A stretch of DNA of 64,000 nucleotides, taken from contig CACZAD010000007.1 in assembly GCA_902779055.1 (NCBI GenBank), positions 248,001 to 312,000 on the forward strand, read 5' to 3'. The DNA comes from Fibrobacter succinogenes. Its GTDB lineage: Bacteria > Fibrobacterota > Fibrobacteria > Fibrobacterales > Fibrobacteraceae. The translations under genes were made by a program, and so were the position numbers. The notes under the pieces were generated by a model. The model worked only from the letters and a program-made list of their open reading frames with translations. It did not search any database and was not told the DNA's origin. This document shows positions 25,238-34,522 of this stretch, in pieces. Within the stretch, counting starts at the first letter, position 1. Every line of letters starts with the position of its first letter.

Positions 25238-27094
25238 TTACTTCACGCCGATGAGGCTGAGGTCGCGGACTGCGCCCTTGTCTGCAGAGGATGCCATGGC
25301 GGCGTATGCCTGGAGAGCCTTGGACACGACGCGGTCGCGGTTTTCCGGCTTCCATGCCTTGGCGCCACGGGATTCCATTTCCTGACGGCGTGCGGCGAGT
25401 TCTTCGTCGGTGAGTTCCACGTTGATGGTGCGGTTCGGGATGTCGATTTCGATGACGTCGCCCGTGTGCACGAGACCGATGTTACCCTTGTTGGCGGCTT
25501 CCGGAGAAGCGTGGCCGATGGAGAGGCCGCTTGTACCACCGGAGAAACGACCGTCGGTGAGGAGGGCGCAGGACTTGCCGAGGTGACGGCTCTTGAGGTA
25601 AGAGGTCGGGTAGAGCATTTCCTGCATGCCCGGGCCACCCTTCGGGCCTTCGTAACGGATGACGACGACGTCGCCGGCCTTCACCTTGTTGCCGAGAATG
25701 CCGTTCACAGCTTCTTCCTGGCTTTCGAACACGATTGCCGGACCGGTGAACTTCCAAATGGATTCATCAACGCCTGCGGTCTTCACGATGCAGCCGTCGA
25801 TAGCGAGGTTACCGTAAAGAACAGCGAGGCCGCCGTCCTTGGTGTAAGCGTGTTCGCCATCGCGGATGGCACCGTTTGCGCGGTCGAGGTCGTGATCGGG
25901 GTACATGAAGTTCTGAGAGAATGCTTCGATGTTGTACTTGCGGCCCGGACCTGCGAGGTAGCGCTGCTTGGCTTCGGCAGTCGGATTACGCTTGAGGTCG
26001 TTTGCTTCGAGAGCGTCGCCCATCGTGGCGGCGTGAACAGTCTTTGCGCTCTTGTGGATGAGGCCCATGCGGTCGAGTTCACCGATGATGCCCATGATGC
26101 CGCCTGCGCGGTTCACGTTTTCGACGTGGATGTTGTGGACGGTCGGAGCGACCTTGCAGATGCACGGCGTGTTGCGAGAGAGGCGGTCGATGTCCTTCAT
26201 AGTGAAGTCCACGCCAGCTTCCTGAGCAACGGCGAGCAAGTGGAGAACGGTGTTAGAAGAACCGCCCATGGCGATGTCGAGGCGCATGGCGTTTTCGAAG
26301 GCGTCCTTCGTGGCGATGCTCCTCGGGAGGATGCTTTCGTCGTTCAAATCGTAATACTGGTGGCAGAGTTCCACGATGCGCTTTCCGGCGGCTTCGAAGA
26401 GCTTCTTGCGTTCGGCGTGCGTTGCAACGATGGTGCCGTTGCCCGGGAGGCTAAGGCCGAGGGCTTCGGTAAGGGAGTTCATGGAGTTTGCGGTGAACAT
26501 GCCGGAGCAGGAACCGCAAGTCGGGCAAGCGTTGGCTTCGATGTCGGCAACTTCTTCATCGCTGATGGTGTTGTCTGCAGAATCGATCATGGCGTCGATC
26601 AAGTCGAGGGCGCGGTCCTTGCCGTCCTTCGTCGTGACGTGGCCAGCTTCCATCGGACCGCCAGAAACGAAGATTGCCGGAATGTTGAGGCGCATGGCAG
26701 CCATGAGCATACCCGGAGTCACCTTGTCGCAGTTGGAAATGCAAACGAGTGCGTCTGCGCGGTGGGCGTTTGCCATGTATTCGGTGGCGTCTGCAATGAG
26801 GTCGCGGCTGGGAAGGCTATAGAGCATGCCGTCGTGGCCCATGGCGATACCGTCATCGACAGCGATGGTGTTCATTTCCTTGGCGACACCGCCGGCTGCT
26901 TCGATCGCGCGTGCGACAACCTGACCGACATCCTTGAGGTGGACATGACCCGGTACAAACTGGGTGTAGCTGTTCACCACGCAAATGACGGGCTTACCAA
27001 AGTCTTCCACCTTGGTTCCTGTTGCGTGCCAAAGGGCACGTGCACCGGCCATTTCACGGCCTTCCATAGTCTTGAGCGAACGAAGTTTCGGCAT
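25238..27094 (-). CDS. ilvD: Dihydroxy-acid dehydratase
   Basis: 618 residues, the long E. coli-like form. It dehydrates 2,3-dihydroxy acids to 2-keto acids in isoleucine and valine synthesis using an Fe-S cluster. Motifs: the cluster Cys in [11 protein letters not shown] and [19 protein letters not shown], the substrate region [13 protein letters not shown], and the C-terminal [34 protein letters not shown] precedes the ATG at 27094. The gene looks complete. The DNA just downstream carries a second, diverged copy of its last codons. Confidence 0.96.
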   Translation of the reverse strand: MPKLRSLKTMEGREMAGARALWHATGTKVEDFGKPVICVVNSYTQFVPGHVHLKDVGQVVARAIEAAGGVAKEMNTIAVDDGIAMGHDGMLYSLPSRDLIADATEYMANAHRADALVCISNCDKVTPGMLMAAMRLNIPAIFVSGGPMEAGHVTTKDGKDRALDLIDAMIDSADNTISDEEVADIEANACPTCGSCSGMFTANSMNSLTEALGLSLPGNGTIVATHAERKKLFEAAGKRIVELCHQYYDLNDESILPRSIATKDAFENAMRLDIAMGGSSNTVLHLLAVAQEAGVDFTMKDIDRLSRNTPCICKVAPTVHNIHVENVNRAGGIMGIIGELDRMGLIHKSAKTVHAATMGDALEANDLKRNPTAEAKQRYLAGPGRKYNIEAFSQNFMYPDHDLDRANGAIRDGEHAYTKDGGLAVLYGNLAIDGCIVKTAGVDESIWKFTGPAIVFESQEEAVNGILGNKVKAGDVVVIRYEGPKGGPGMQEMLYPTSYLKSRHLGKSCALLTDGRFSGGTSGLSIGHASPEAANKGNIGLVHTGDVIEIDIPNRTINVELTDEELAARRQEMESRGAKAWKPENRDRVVSKALQAYAAMASSADKGAVRDLSLIGVK

Positions 27095-27200
27095 AATGAT
27101 CCTTTTTTGTCTTTAATAATTCCGGCGACATTATGTATGCCACCATAAATTTCGGTTATAAGTTAGAAAATTAATTGTTGGAATGAAAAAGTCTACGCGT

Positions 27201-28691
27201 CTAGATTGTTGCAAAGAAGGCGTTGAGGCTAAAGCCGCCGTGGCTTGTCTGGATGACTTTGGCGGTCGGGGCGTGTTCAGGCGAAAGGGCGGGGCATTCG
27301 TGCAAAAGGTTTGCGGTGCAAGTGTACCTAGCGCCGTCGCGGGTGTCGTCTTTTGGGGCGAGGATGGCGACTGTGAGTGTTTTGCCCAAATGGCGTAAGT
27401 CGCGGGCGAGTTCTGTTAGCTTTTGGCCGATTTGCGTGTAAAGCTTGGGCGCGTCAAAGTCGAGGCGTTTGCCGTAAGGCGGGTTCAGCACGAGAATGGG
27501 TGAGGTGTCGCTGCAGGCGTCTGTAATTTCTTTGGCGGTGTAGCTGAAAAAATCTTTTTGTTGCGGTGCGATGGGCGCAGGTTCGATATGTGCGAGCGGG
27601 CTGCATTCCACGTTGTGCTTGATGATGCTTACCGCGCGTTCGGAAATGTCGCTTGTGATGATTTTAGTGATTGTCGCGACATCATTGCTTGCCGACTTAA
27701 TTATAAAATTCCAGGTGGCTTCCTTGAAGGCGGGCTGGTGTTTGAGTGCAAAATCACGGCAAGTGCCGGGAATGATTTTATTGGCGATGCAGGCTGCTTC
27801 GAGGCTGAATGTGCCACTGCCGGACATGGGGTCGAGTATTGTGTATGGTGGCCTCGTCCCCATACGCGGATCATGACCACGTAAGAGCTGAAGCTCTAAG
27901 TGGTCAAAGAGAACGGAGTCCGGGGTGACATCTTGTAAATTGGGTAGTTGGCTGTTTACGTGGAGTGCTTCGAATATCATCGCGGAGGCGATGGTTTCTT
28001 TGAGCGGGGCGTCGTTCACGAAACGTTCAAAGCCGCGCTTGTAGAGTTCTTCTCCGGCGAGGTCCTGCCAGATGGTGCAACGATCGTCCAGAAAGTTGAC
28101 GTAGAGGTTTTGTGGTGTGCCGCGATTCTCGTTTTGCGATGGGGCGTTGCGGGGTGTCCCCGCAGAGGGGGTAGCGGATGCCGTGTCGGCAGAAGCGAGG
28201 GGGACACTTACCCCTTCAATTATTTTATACAAACGTTCTGCGATGGCGTCGCTATGGTACAGGCGGGAATGCTTGCAGGTAACGTGAATGTTTAATGCGA
28301 GGGTAAACTTTACTGGATCCCCTACGCGTTGCTTCGAGGATGACTGGTTATTGGTTAGGTAAAGTTCCCACGGGATTTCGCTGGCTTTCTTTTCGAGTTC
28401 GCGGAAGTTCTCGGCTTTGAAATCGGCGATGTGCATAAGCACCCGGTTGGCGATTCGACTGTAGGCGACTGCTTTCCAGGCTTCGGTAATTTTGGCAGTG
28501 AATTCAACCTTTCCGTCACCCACGATGCGGAAACCATCGGCAGAGCTTGTTGGTTCGCTTGCGGTCTCGATGCCAATGGCCTTAAATTCTGAAACGAGCG
28601 TTTGTTCGAAACCGAGGGGCGCAACCGCTAAAAAACGGTGCGTTTTTCCGATGATTTGTCGTTTAAGTCTTTTTTCGAGTGCCGGATCCAT
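27201..28691 (-). CDS. RlmL-like THUMP-domain rRNA methyltransferase with two in-frame repeat insertions
   Basis: 496 residues. N-terminal ferredoxin-like/THUMP region (~18-210), then a Rossmann methyltransferase with ILDPMSGSGTFSLEAACIA (SAM site), ITSDISERAVSIIKHNV and the motif IV NPPYGKRLDF. This matches the 23S rRNA m2G methyltransferase family (RlmL/YcbY N-terminal half). Two segments do not fit the family. Residues ~114-126 (NNQSSSKQRVGDPV) are encoded by a GGATCC/AGGATGAC palindrome, and residues ~159-187 (Ala/Thr/Pro-rich) by the CCCCCTCGCTT element also found at 42200-42260. Both keep the frame and fall in the THUMP region, probably in loops. The gene starts at 28691; a weaker TGA-free upstream extension is not supported. 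Confidence 0.88.
   Translation of the reverse strand: MDPALEKRLKRQIIGKTHRFLAVAPLGFEQTLVSEFKAIGIETASEPTSSADGFRIVGDGKVEFTAKITEAWKAVAYSRIANRVLMHIADFKAENFRELEKKASEIPWELYLTNNQSSSKQRVGDPVKFTLALNIHVTCKHSRLYHSDAIAERLYKIIEGVSVPLASADTASATPSAGTPRNAPSQNENRGTPQNLYVNFLDDRCTIWQDLAGEELYKRGFERFVNDAPLKETIASAMIFEALHVNSQLPNLQDVTPDSVLFDHLELQLLRGHDPRMGTRPPYTILDPMSGSGTFSLEAACIANKIIPGTCRDFALKHQPAFKEATWNFIIKSASNDVATITKIITSDISERAVSIIKHNVECSPLAHIEPAPIAPQQKDFFSYTAKEITDACSDTSPILVLNPPYGKRLDFDAPKLYTQIGQKLTELARDLRHLGKTLTVAILAPKDDTRDGARYTCTANLLHECPALSPEHAPTAKVIQTSHGGFSLNAFFATI
28130..28215 (-). repeat. CCCCCTCGCTT...CCGCTACCCCCTC element inside the RlmL-like gene
   Basis: On the minus strand GGGGTAAGTGTCCCCCTCGC, then TT and about 17 bases, then CCGCTACCCCCTC with a trailing GGGG arm. 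The intergenic copy at 42194-42256 aligns along its whole length: GGGGAATGTATCCCCCTCGC and TT, then about 16 bases and CCGCTACCCCCTC, then GGGG. Confidence 0.8.
28313..28348 (-). repeat. GTCATCCT...GGATCCAGT palindrome inside the RlmL-like gene
   Basis: ACTGGATCC (28313-28321) and AGGATGAC (28338-28345) are the conserved ends of the element seen at 25038-25073 and 46685-46722, in the opposite orientation. The inner bases (CTACGCGTTGCTTCG) resemble the ACGC/GCGT core of the 25038 copy. Confidence 0.7.
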
Positions 28692-28708
28692 GCCCTACAA
28701 TTTAGTAT

Positions 28709-29041
28709 TTAGTGGACGTCCATTTTTGAAAACAGGTTCAAAACGGCGACTCCGGAGATGATCAGCAACAGTCCGACGATGGCGCCGATATCAGGGGTCT
28801 GCTTGAAAAAGAACATCCCGCTCAAGGTGATGAGAGCTATTCCGAGTGCGGACCAGGTGGCGTATGCGATGCCGATAGGGATAGTCCTGAGACAAAGGCT
28901 CAGCAGGTATAGCGATGCGACGTAGCATAGCAGGGAAAATACTGAAGGGACGACTTTTGTGAACTGTTCCGAAAACTTGAGAAGCGTTGTTCCCGCGGCT
29001 TCCATAACTATGGCGAGAAAAAGAAAAATGTAGTTGAGCAT
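28709..29041 (-). CDS. Small multidrug resistance (SMR/EmrE-like) transporter
   Basis: 110 residues from the ATG at 29041, with GGAGG five bases upstream. Four membrane helices fill the protein. The family's essential membrane Glu is at position 14 (LAIVMEAAGTTLLKFSEQFT), and helix 2-3 motifs IPIGIAYATWSALGIALITL match EmrE closely. Such proteins export lipophilic cations by proton antiport as antiparallel dimers. It lies 17 bases upstream of the RlmL-like gene and may be co-transcribed with it. Confidence 0.93.
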   Translation of the reverse strand: MLNYIFLFLAIVMEAAGTTLLKFSEQFTKVVPSVFSLLCYVASLYLLSLCLRTIPIGIAYATWSALGIALITLSGMFFFKQTPDIGAIVGLLLIISGVAVLNLFSKMDVH

Positions 29042-29153
29042 GTCGTCCTCCAAATTTTCATATAAAATACAAAAATCTTGTTGATTGTTACAAACAAGAT
29101 TACACAGCCGGGGAAAATTCCGGTAGGTTTTACGAATGTGGGGGAGGGCTGGA

Positions 29154-29519
29154 TTAAAGCTTGATGCTCAATCTGCTGGGGGCGACTATCGGAAGCTTGC
29201 TCAAGTCGATGTTGATGGCGATGATTTCGCCGGAGAGCGATATGATTGCACCTGTAGAAAGGTTGAATGTGCCGATGACTTTTCCGGAGCCGTCACTGAC
29301 GGTCATTGTCGAGGGTGCGATGACGTAATGGCTAGTTCCTTTTTGAAAGAAGTAGCTAGGCTCGCTGACGACAATGTTCTGAGGAATCTGTACATCCAAA
29401 GTTCCGTTTGCGCTCTTGGATGCAGAATCTTGGGTGGCTGCACTTTCGGAGCAGTTCCAGGTTGCGGCGACAATGCCGGAGAGCATCAAGATTTTGAGAA
29501 ACGGGATCTTCATATTCAA
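29154..29519 (-). CDS. Small putative lipoprotein of unknown function
   Basis: 121 residues (start at 29519, or two codons later). A short basic N-terminus, a hydrophobic stretch (FLKILMLSGIVAATW) and NC at 22-23 suggest a lipoprotein, although Asn before the Cys is not a standard lipobox. The mature part has alternating strands with Gly/Ser turns (NGTLDVQIPQ, TMTVSDGSGKVIGTFNLSTG, GEIIAINIDLSKLP), consistent with a small beta-rich domain. I do not recognise a family. A hairpin (TCTTGTT...AACAAGA at 29076-29099) lies downstream between it and the SMR gene. Confidence 0.6.
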   Translation of the reverse strand: MNMKIPFLKILMLSGIVAATWNCSESAATQDSASKSANGTLDVQIPQNIVVSEPSYFFQKGTSHYVIAPSTMTVSDGSGKVIGTFNLSTGAIISLSGEIIAINIDLSKLPIVAPSRLSIKL

Positions 29520-29727
29520 TTCCTTTCCTGCAAATCTATATTGTAAATTTTTGTTGCGGTTGCAAAAAAAGGTGTTAAAATTATTAAATGTTCTCTATGC
29601 GTTCTCTGTTTACTTATCTAACACTGTTGTAATTATTACGAAAATATTATTTGCTGTTTCACGCAATTTTGAGCCGTTTTCGGCACGCTTCTTCATCTTT
29701 TTTTTGTGTGTTGCTATCTTTTGAATT

Positions 29728-30939
29728 ATGAAGATGAAAAAGTTTTTATTGATTTCTGCGATTGGCTTTTTGGCCGCGTCCGCTTATGCCGAACAGGGTG
29801 CTCCGATGGGTGCTTCTGTTGACCCGACTCCCGAAGAACAGAAGGCGCTTGATGCCTTGAAAGGCAAGCTTGAAGGCGCTATTGTCTGGTCGACGAGCCG
29901 TGCGAATTCGCATCATGATATTTGGATTATGAATGCCGATGGTACGGGTTCCCGTGCGCTTACCAAGGGCAATAACGTGGATTGGTTTCCGCGTATTGCA
30001 CCGGATGGTTCCAAGGTTCTCTTTAACCGTAGCAAGGGTGGCTGGGTTCCCGAAAACGATGCCAACTATCCTGAAAAGTGGGATTTGTGGACTGTCGATA
30101 TCAATGGCGGCAACGAGACGAAGATTGTCGAAAATGCAACGTGGGGCACTTGGCGCCCGGATGGCAAGTCGATTGTATTTAGCCGTGCCGGCAAGGTGTT
30201 CACGATGGATCTCGCTAGCAAAAAGGAAACGCTCGTGCTTGATGGCGAAAAGGCCTTCAACAAGGCTGGCGTGATTTTGCAGGAACCGAACATGAGCCCG
30301 GATGGCAAGCATCTCGCCATTACGCTCCGTGGATCGATGCGCGAAACGGGCGTGTGGGATTTGTCCAAAAAAGTTTGGACAAAATCTGGCGACGGTTGCC
30401 AGATTGACTGGAATTTTGATGGCTCCAAGCTCTACCGCGTGAACCCCACGGGTAACGGTGGTACGGCAGCTCCGAGTGAAATTTTGTGGTTTACCGCTAA
30501 GGACGGCAAGCAGGTCGAAAAGGTCGGCTTCTTTGGCATTCCGAAGAACGTGAAGCTGATGGACTTGCCGGGTCGTCGTAGCCATGAATACTTCCCGCGC
30601 CTCTCTCCGGATGGCAAGTGGCTTGTCTGGGGCGCTACGGACAAGGGTCATGACCATGACTTGTTCGACTACGAACTTTATATCTGGAAAATCGGTGAAC
30701 CTTTCGAAAAGGCTACGCGTATTACATACAACAGTGGCAATGACCGCTGGCCGGACATCTGGTTTGGAAAGCTCCCGGTAAGCGATGCTCCGGCTGCTAC
30801 CGCAAAGGCTGTTGAAACGGCTGCGTCTGCAACTGCTGCCGCCATTGCCGGTGGCGTAAGCGATGCCAAGATGGATGAACTCATCAAGGCGATTGACCGC
30901 TTGACGGATGCTGTGAAGGCTCTTGCTCCGCAGAAGTAA
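29728..30939 (+). CDS. Periplasmic TolB-like beta-propeller protein
   Basis: 403 residues. A signal peptide (MKMKKFLLISAIGFLAASAYA) precedes a WD40-like/PD40 propeller with repeated blocks such as DIWIMNADGTGSRALTKG, FPRIAPDGSKVLFNRS, GTWRPDGKSIVFSRAG, NMSPDGKHLAITLRG and FPRLSPDGKWLVWGATD. It ends with an Ala-rich stretch and a short helix (MDELIKAIDRLTDAVKAL) that could oligomerise. TolB propellers take part in envelope integrity or bind partners; no TolA/Pal genes are nearby, so the role is open. The next gene starts two bases after its stop. Confidence 0.88.
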   Translation: MKMKKFLLISAIGFLAASAYAEQGAPMGASVDPTPEEQKALDALKGKLEGAIVWSTSRANSHHDIWIMNADGTGSRALTKGNNVDWFPRIAPDGSKVLFNRSKGGWVPENDANYPEKWDLWTVDINGGNETKIVENATWGTWRPDGKSIVFSRAGKVFTMDLASKKETLVLDGEKAFNKAGVILQEPNMSPDGKHLAITLRGSMRETGVWDLSKKVWTKSGDGCQIDWNFDGSKLYRVNPTGNGGTAAPSEILWFTAKDGKQVEKVGFFGIPKNVKLMDLPGRRSHEYFPRLSPDGKWLVWGATDKGHDHDLFDYELYIWKIGEPFEKATRITYNSGNDRWPDIWFGKLPVSDAPAATAKAVETAASATAAAIAGGVSDAKMDELIKAIDRLTDAVKALAPQK

Positions 30940-30941
30940 CG

Positions 30942-31694
30942 ATGTACACCGAACCGAAATTTTTAGCGATGAAAGAAACGTCCAAGTTCAAACGCTTGGC
31001 CGAGCTTTTGCGCGTTATCATTTTGCAGCTGGGCGACGATGTGCCTCGGGCCCGTCGAGAATTTGAAACTTATACGGAATGGCTCCACCTGCCTGAATCT
31101 GAACGCTTGACGGGGAAGAACCAGGCTCAGATGATTGACTTGTACAAAACGTTCCGCACTCGTGCGGGGCTTGGTTTTGAACGAGATATTTATCTGGAGC
31201 AGGAACCGGGGGACCGGGATGTCGCCAACGAAAAGCCAATCCAGTTTGCCGTCCTTGTGCATAACTTGAGAAGTGCGTTCAATGTCGGATCCATCATTCG
31301 CAGTACGGATTGCTTCGGTCTCGAAGGCGTCCATCTGAGCGGGTACAGCTGTGGCCCGGACCATGTGACCGTGAAGAGTGCGGCTCGCGGTTGCCAGGAA
31401 TGGATTCCTATAAAGCGTTGGGACGATCCGTTTGAATGCATCAAATGGCACAAAGAAAACGGCTACGAAATCATTGCGCTTGAAACGGGCGAAGACATCC
31501 CGAGCATCAACGATGTCCAGTGGCCTGAAAAGGGCTTGATTGTGCTGGGCAACGAGGAACTCGGTATTGCTCCGGAAATCATGGAACAGGCGACTATGAA
31601 GGTCACGATTCCGATGGCTGGTCGAAAGGCGAGTATGAATGTCGCAGGCGCGTTTGCCATTATGGCGTTCTGTCTGAGAAGCGCCAAGGGCTAG
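30942..31694 (+). CDS. SpoU (TrmH-family) RNA 2'-O-ribose methyltransferase
   Basis: 250 residues. N-terminal ~80 residues are helical and unrecognised. The SPOUT domain follows, with motif 1 VHNLRSAFNVGSIIRSTDCFG, motif 2 LIVLGNEELGIAPEIM and motif 3 VTIPMAGRKASMNVAGAFAIM, forming the knotted SAM site. The target may be a tRNA or rRNA ribose; sequence alone does not decide. An alternative start nine codons in (MKETSK) is possible. It is two bases from the propeller gene, so co-transcription is likely. Confidence 0.92.
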   Translation: MYTEPKFLAMKETSKFKRLAELLRVIILQLGDDVPRARREFETYTEWLHLPESERLTGKNQAQMIDLYKTFRTRAGLGFERDIYLEQEPGDRDVANEKPIQFAVLVHNLRSAFNVGSIIRSTDCFGLEGVHLSGYSCGPDHVTVKSAARGCQEWIPIKRWDDPFECIKWHKENGYEIIALETGEDIPSINDVQWPEKGLIVLGNEELGIAPEIMEQATMKVTIPMAGRKASMNVAGAFAIMAFCLRSAKG

Positions 31695-31718
31695 CAAGTA
31701 TAGTGGATTTGACGTGAA

Positions 31719-31750
31719 AAAAGTCCCGCGGAGTTCTCTGCGGGACTTTT
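31719..31750 (+). terminator. Terminator after the SpoU methyltransferase
   Basis: AAAAGTCCCGC, a ten-base loop and GCGGGACTTTT form an 11-bp stem. Confidence 0.9.
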
Positions 31751-31808
31751 AAAATTTTGCTGTTTTGGAGGGAATGAATTATATTTGCTTTTATGATCGG
31801 GAGCAATT

Positions 31809-34490
31809 ATGATAGGGAGCATTTGGCGTTTATCGCTGTTATTTTTTATGTGCCTAGTGGCATGTTCTGATTGGGGTTCTTCATCGATGGGACCAAACCC
31901 ATCCGCTTATCTTGAATCTTATGATTTTGATGGCTTTACCCTGATCCACTCATGGAACAAAGAGGTGACTTTGGGAACTGATGACGAATCTGCTGCGTCA
32001 AGTAATCGTCCGTCCATGAAAGTCCGGTTCGAATATGATTTTTTGATGGGAAACCACGAAGTCACTTGTGGTGAAATGGGGCTTAATTGCAAGAAATCGT
32101 TGCCTGCGACCAATGTTACCTATTTCGATGCCGTACTGTATGCAAATAAATTAAGCAAATCAAAGAAGTTTGATACCGCCTATACCTACACGAAGGCCGT
32201 TTTTGATGACAATGGTTCTTGCACTAGCTTGAGAAATTTGAAATTCTTGCCGTCTGTAGATGCCTTCCGTTTGCCGACAGAAGCGGAATGGACCTATGCT
32301 GCAAATCAGGCGTTCGAACCGCAAAAATCATGGAACGCCAATAGTTCTGGATATGAACCTCACGAGGTCTGCACGTCGTATGTTGGCAAAAATGGCTTGT
32401 GCGATATGGCCGGGAACGCAAAGGAATGGGTCGAAGATATTGTCGTGCCGTTTCTGTCGACGACGGTTCTAAACTTTGTCGGAGTGCAGGGCGGCAGCTT
32501 GCTGGACGAACGTGTCGTGAAAGGCGGAAGCTTCCGCGATGATCCTGCTGAAATGAAAATCTATAAACGTGGCGATATTTATACGGTGACATCGTCGTTT
32601 AAGGCGAATTATATAGGTTTTAGGCTTGCGTTCGGAGCCATTCCCAATATCGGCAAGCTTACTCGCGATGGGTTACGAAAAAATACGACGAATTCAATGC
32701 TTGCCCAGTTTGATGACTTGCGATCCTTTGATAAGGGTGATTTGTATAAGATCGTGTATCGAGATGATGAATCGAATTCGTTGGTGTATTTACGTTATTC
32801 AAAGGACGGTTCTCCGATCCAGAAAAACTTGGACTTGGAGGTCTCGGCCTATCATCCCGATATCTCTCCAGATGGAAACTGGGTGGCGTTTTGTACGGGA
32901 ATGGAAGGTGTTTCCGGAAAATCTGAAGTGTTTGTTTACCAGCTTGATGGCGGTGCGCCTGTAAAGTTGGAGGTGGAATCGGCTGCAATTCCTCGCTGGC
33001 ATGTGACAGAGAATGAGGATACGGTTCTTGTGTATGTGTCCTCGGCGGGAAACAACAAAAGTGATTTGATATTCTTTGCCGCGAGTACGTGGTATGTGCC
33101 GTTTAGGAAGGGCTCTTTTGGAACGCCCCGAAAACTTTTTAATGGCGCATACCATGGTGGAATTTCTGCGGATGGCAATCTTGCGGTGACGGGAGCGAGA
33201 CTGTTGCGTTCCCGTGTCGGAGGAAAAGATGATGTCTGGTATGCTGGCGAACAGGCTTGCAATGTGTCGTTGAGTGGAGGTGGCGAAAAACGTACCTTGT
33301 TCCTGGATTTTGCCGGAAAAACGGGTGCCGATTTTGTTGGGCATTCTTACAAAACGCATGAATACGCCTTGATTGCCGATAGCACTGGAAAACTTGTTTT
33401 ATCTGTGAAATCTCCAGAAGGCTACACTTTTGACCATACGGAATGGGTTTATGGATCGGATTCCGTATTTGTCGCAACGCTTGCCAATTCGGACGGCGCA
33501 CATAAAAAAGTGGTGCTGGTCAATGCGTTTACGGGAAAGGTTCTTGACATTGTGGAAGGTGGTGAATTGTGGCATCCTGCGATGTGGACGGACCGACCTG
33601 TTACGGTTTCCATTGATCCCGAACTGGACGTGGACAGTGCAGGGGTTTACTACACTGTGGGTTCTCCGTTCTATTTGTTGGAACTCCGTGTCCAGATGGA
33701 AAAATTCTGGATGGGACATAACTCCGCCACAGCCGTCGCGCTGGGCAGTTCCAGGACGATGTATGGAGTTCATACACCCTGGATTAACTCGCAGAATATG
33801 TTGAATTTGGCGTTTTCTTCGGGGGACATTTATGCGGCTGATTATCTTGTTAGAAACTATGTGATGACGCATGTGCCAAAGCTCAAATACCTCGTGCTTG
33901 AGGCTTCGCTGGATTTCTTGTGGGATGAGTCTGCTACTTCGTGGGATGCTGTTTATTACGGGGTTCCGGGATATCGTTACGATGAATCACACGATTTTTG
34001 GAAGGATGGCATTCCTGATGGCTTTACTTATCTTGTCAAAAAAGTGCCTAAGCCACAGGATGATATGTCTGTCTCGGAACTTGGCGAGTTCTTGTTGCCG
34101 TCTTATGGTTGGGGAAATCCCGTAGTGATGCTGGATTCTGCCTCTAGGCGTGTTTCAAACCCGATTGTTGCTACAAACCTCGGAATGTACAAGTCCTTGG
34201 TTGATTTGGCAAAGAAAAAGGGCGTGACCGTGATTTTCCTGATTCCTCCGCAGAATCCGGGATATGCGGAGACGGGTGCGTTCGGTGTTTATGGCGTTCT
34301 CCGTTCGGAGTCCGAGGAAATTATTGACGAGCTTTCGTCAATGGGAGCTGTTGTTTTTGACGAAAACAAGATGGGGTATCACGACTATACATCGGATATG
34401 GCGTACAATACGGACCATCTCAGTTTGGAAGGCGCGCAACGGCTGTCTGGACGCCTGGATTCCTTGCTGAAAACGCTCGAAAAACGGTAG
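31809..34490 (+). CDS. Fibrobacter-type paralogous lipoprotein: FGE-like domain, propeller and SGNH-like C-terminus
   Basis: 893 residues. The lipobox LVAC (Cys19) follows a short signal peptide, and GGGAG precedes the ATG. Residues ~70-275 form a formylglycine-generating-enzyme-like (SUMF1) domain: FLMGNHEVTCGEMG, FRLPTEAEWTYAANQ, GLCDMAGNAKEWVED, ERVVKGGSFRD, YIGFRLAFG. Residues ~290-600 look like a PD40 propeller (YHPDISPDGNWVAFCTG). The last ~280 residues resemble an SGNH/GDSL-like fold (GSSRTMYGVHTP, VTVIFLIPPQNPGY, TDHLSLEGAQRL with late Asp-His). I believe this is the Fibrobacter succinogenes paralogous family described as TIGR02171; function unknown. The FGE catalytic Cys pair is not obvious. 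Confidence 0.85.
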   Translation: MIGSIWRLSLLFFMCLVACSDWGSSSMGPNPSAYLESYDFDGFTLIHSWNKEVTLGTDDESAASSNRPSMKVRFEYDFLMGNHEVTCGEMGLNCKKSLPATNVTYFDAVLYANKLSKSKKFDTAYTYTKAVFDDNGSCTSLRNLKFLPSVDAFRLPTEAEWTYAANQAFEPQKSWNANSSGYEPHEVCTSYVGKNGLCDMAGNAKEWVEDIVVPFLSTTVLNFVGVQGGSLLDERVVKGGSFRDDPAEMKIYKRGDIYTVTSSFKANYIGFRLAFGAIPNIGKLTRDGLRKNTTNSMLAQFDDLRSFDKGDLYKIVYRDDESNSLVYLRYSKDGSPIQKNLDLEVSAYHPDISPDGNWVAFCTGMEGVSGKSEVFVYQLDGGAPVKLEVESAAIPRWHVTENEDTVLVYVSSAGNNKSDLIFFAASTWYVPFRKGSFGTPRKLFNGAYHGGISADGNLAVTGARLLRSRVGGKDDVWYAGEQACNVSLSGGGEKRTLFLDFAGKTGADFVGHSYKTHEYALIADSTGKLVLSVKSPEGYTFDHTEWVYGSDSVFVATLANSDGAHKKVVLVNAFTGKVLDIVEGGELWHPAMWTDRPVTVSIDPELDVDSAGVYYTVGSPFYLLELRVQMEKFWMGHNSATAVALGSSRTMYGVHTPWINSQNMLNLAFSSGDIYAADYLVRNYVMTHVPKLKYLVLEASLDFLWDESATSWDAVYYGVPGYRYDESHDFWKDGIPDGFTYLVKKVPKPQDDMSVSELGEFLLPSYGWGNPVVMLDSASRRVSNPIVATNLGMYKSLVDLAKKKGVTVIFLIPPQNPGYAETGAFGVYGVLRSESEEIIDELSSMGAVVFDENKMGYHDYTSDMAYNTDHLSLEGAQRLSGRLDSLLKTLEKR

Positions 34491-34522
34491 CTTTTGCCGT
34501 TTTTTTCTATCTTTGGTAGTGC

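Noticed and set aside
25060-25385. Small plus- and minus-strand frames in the ilvD spacer
   Set aside because: They read through duplicated repeats and the ghost ilvD tail; only the tail itself is meaningful.
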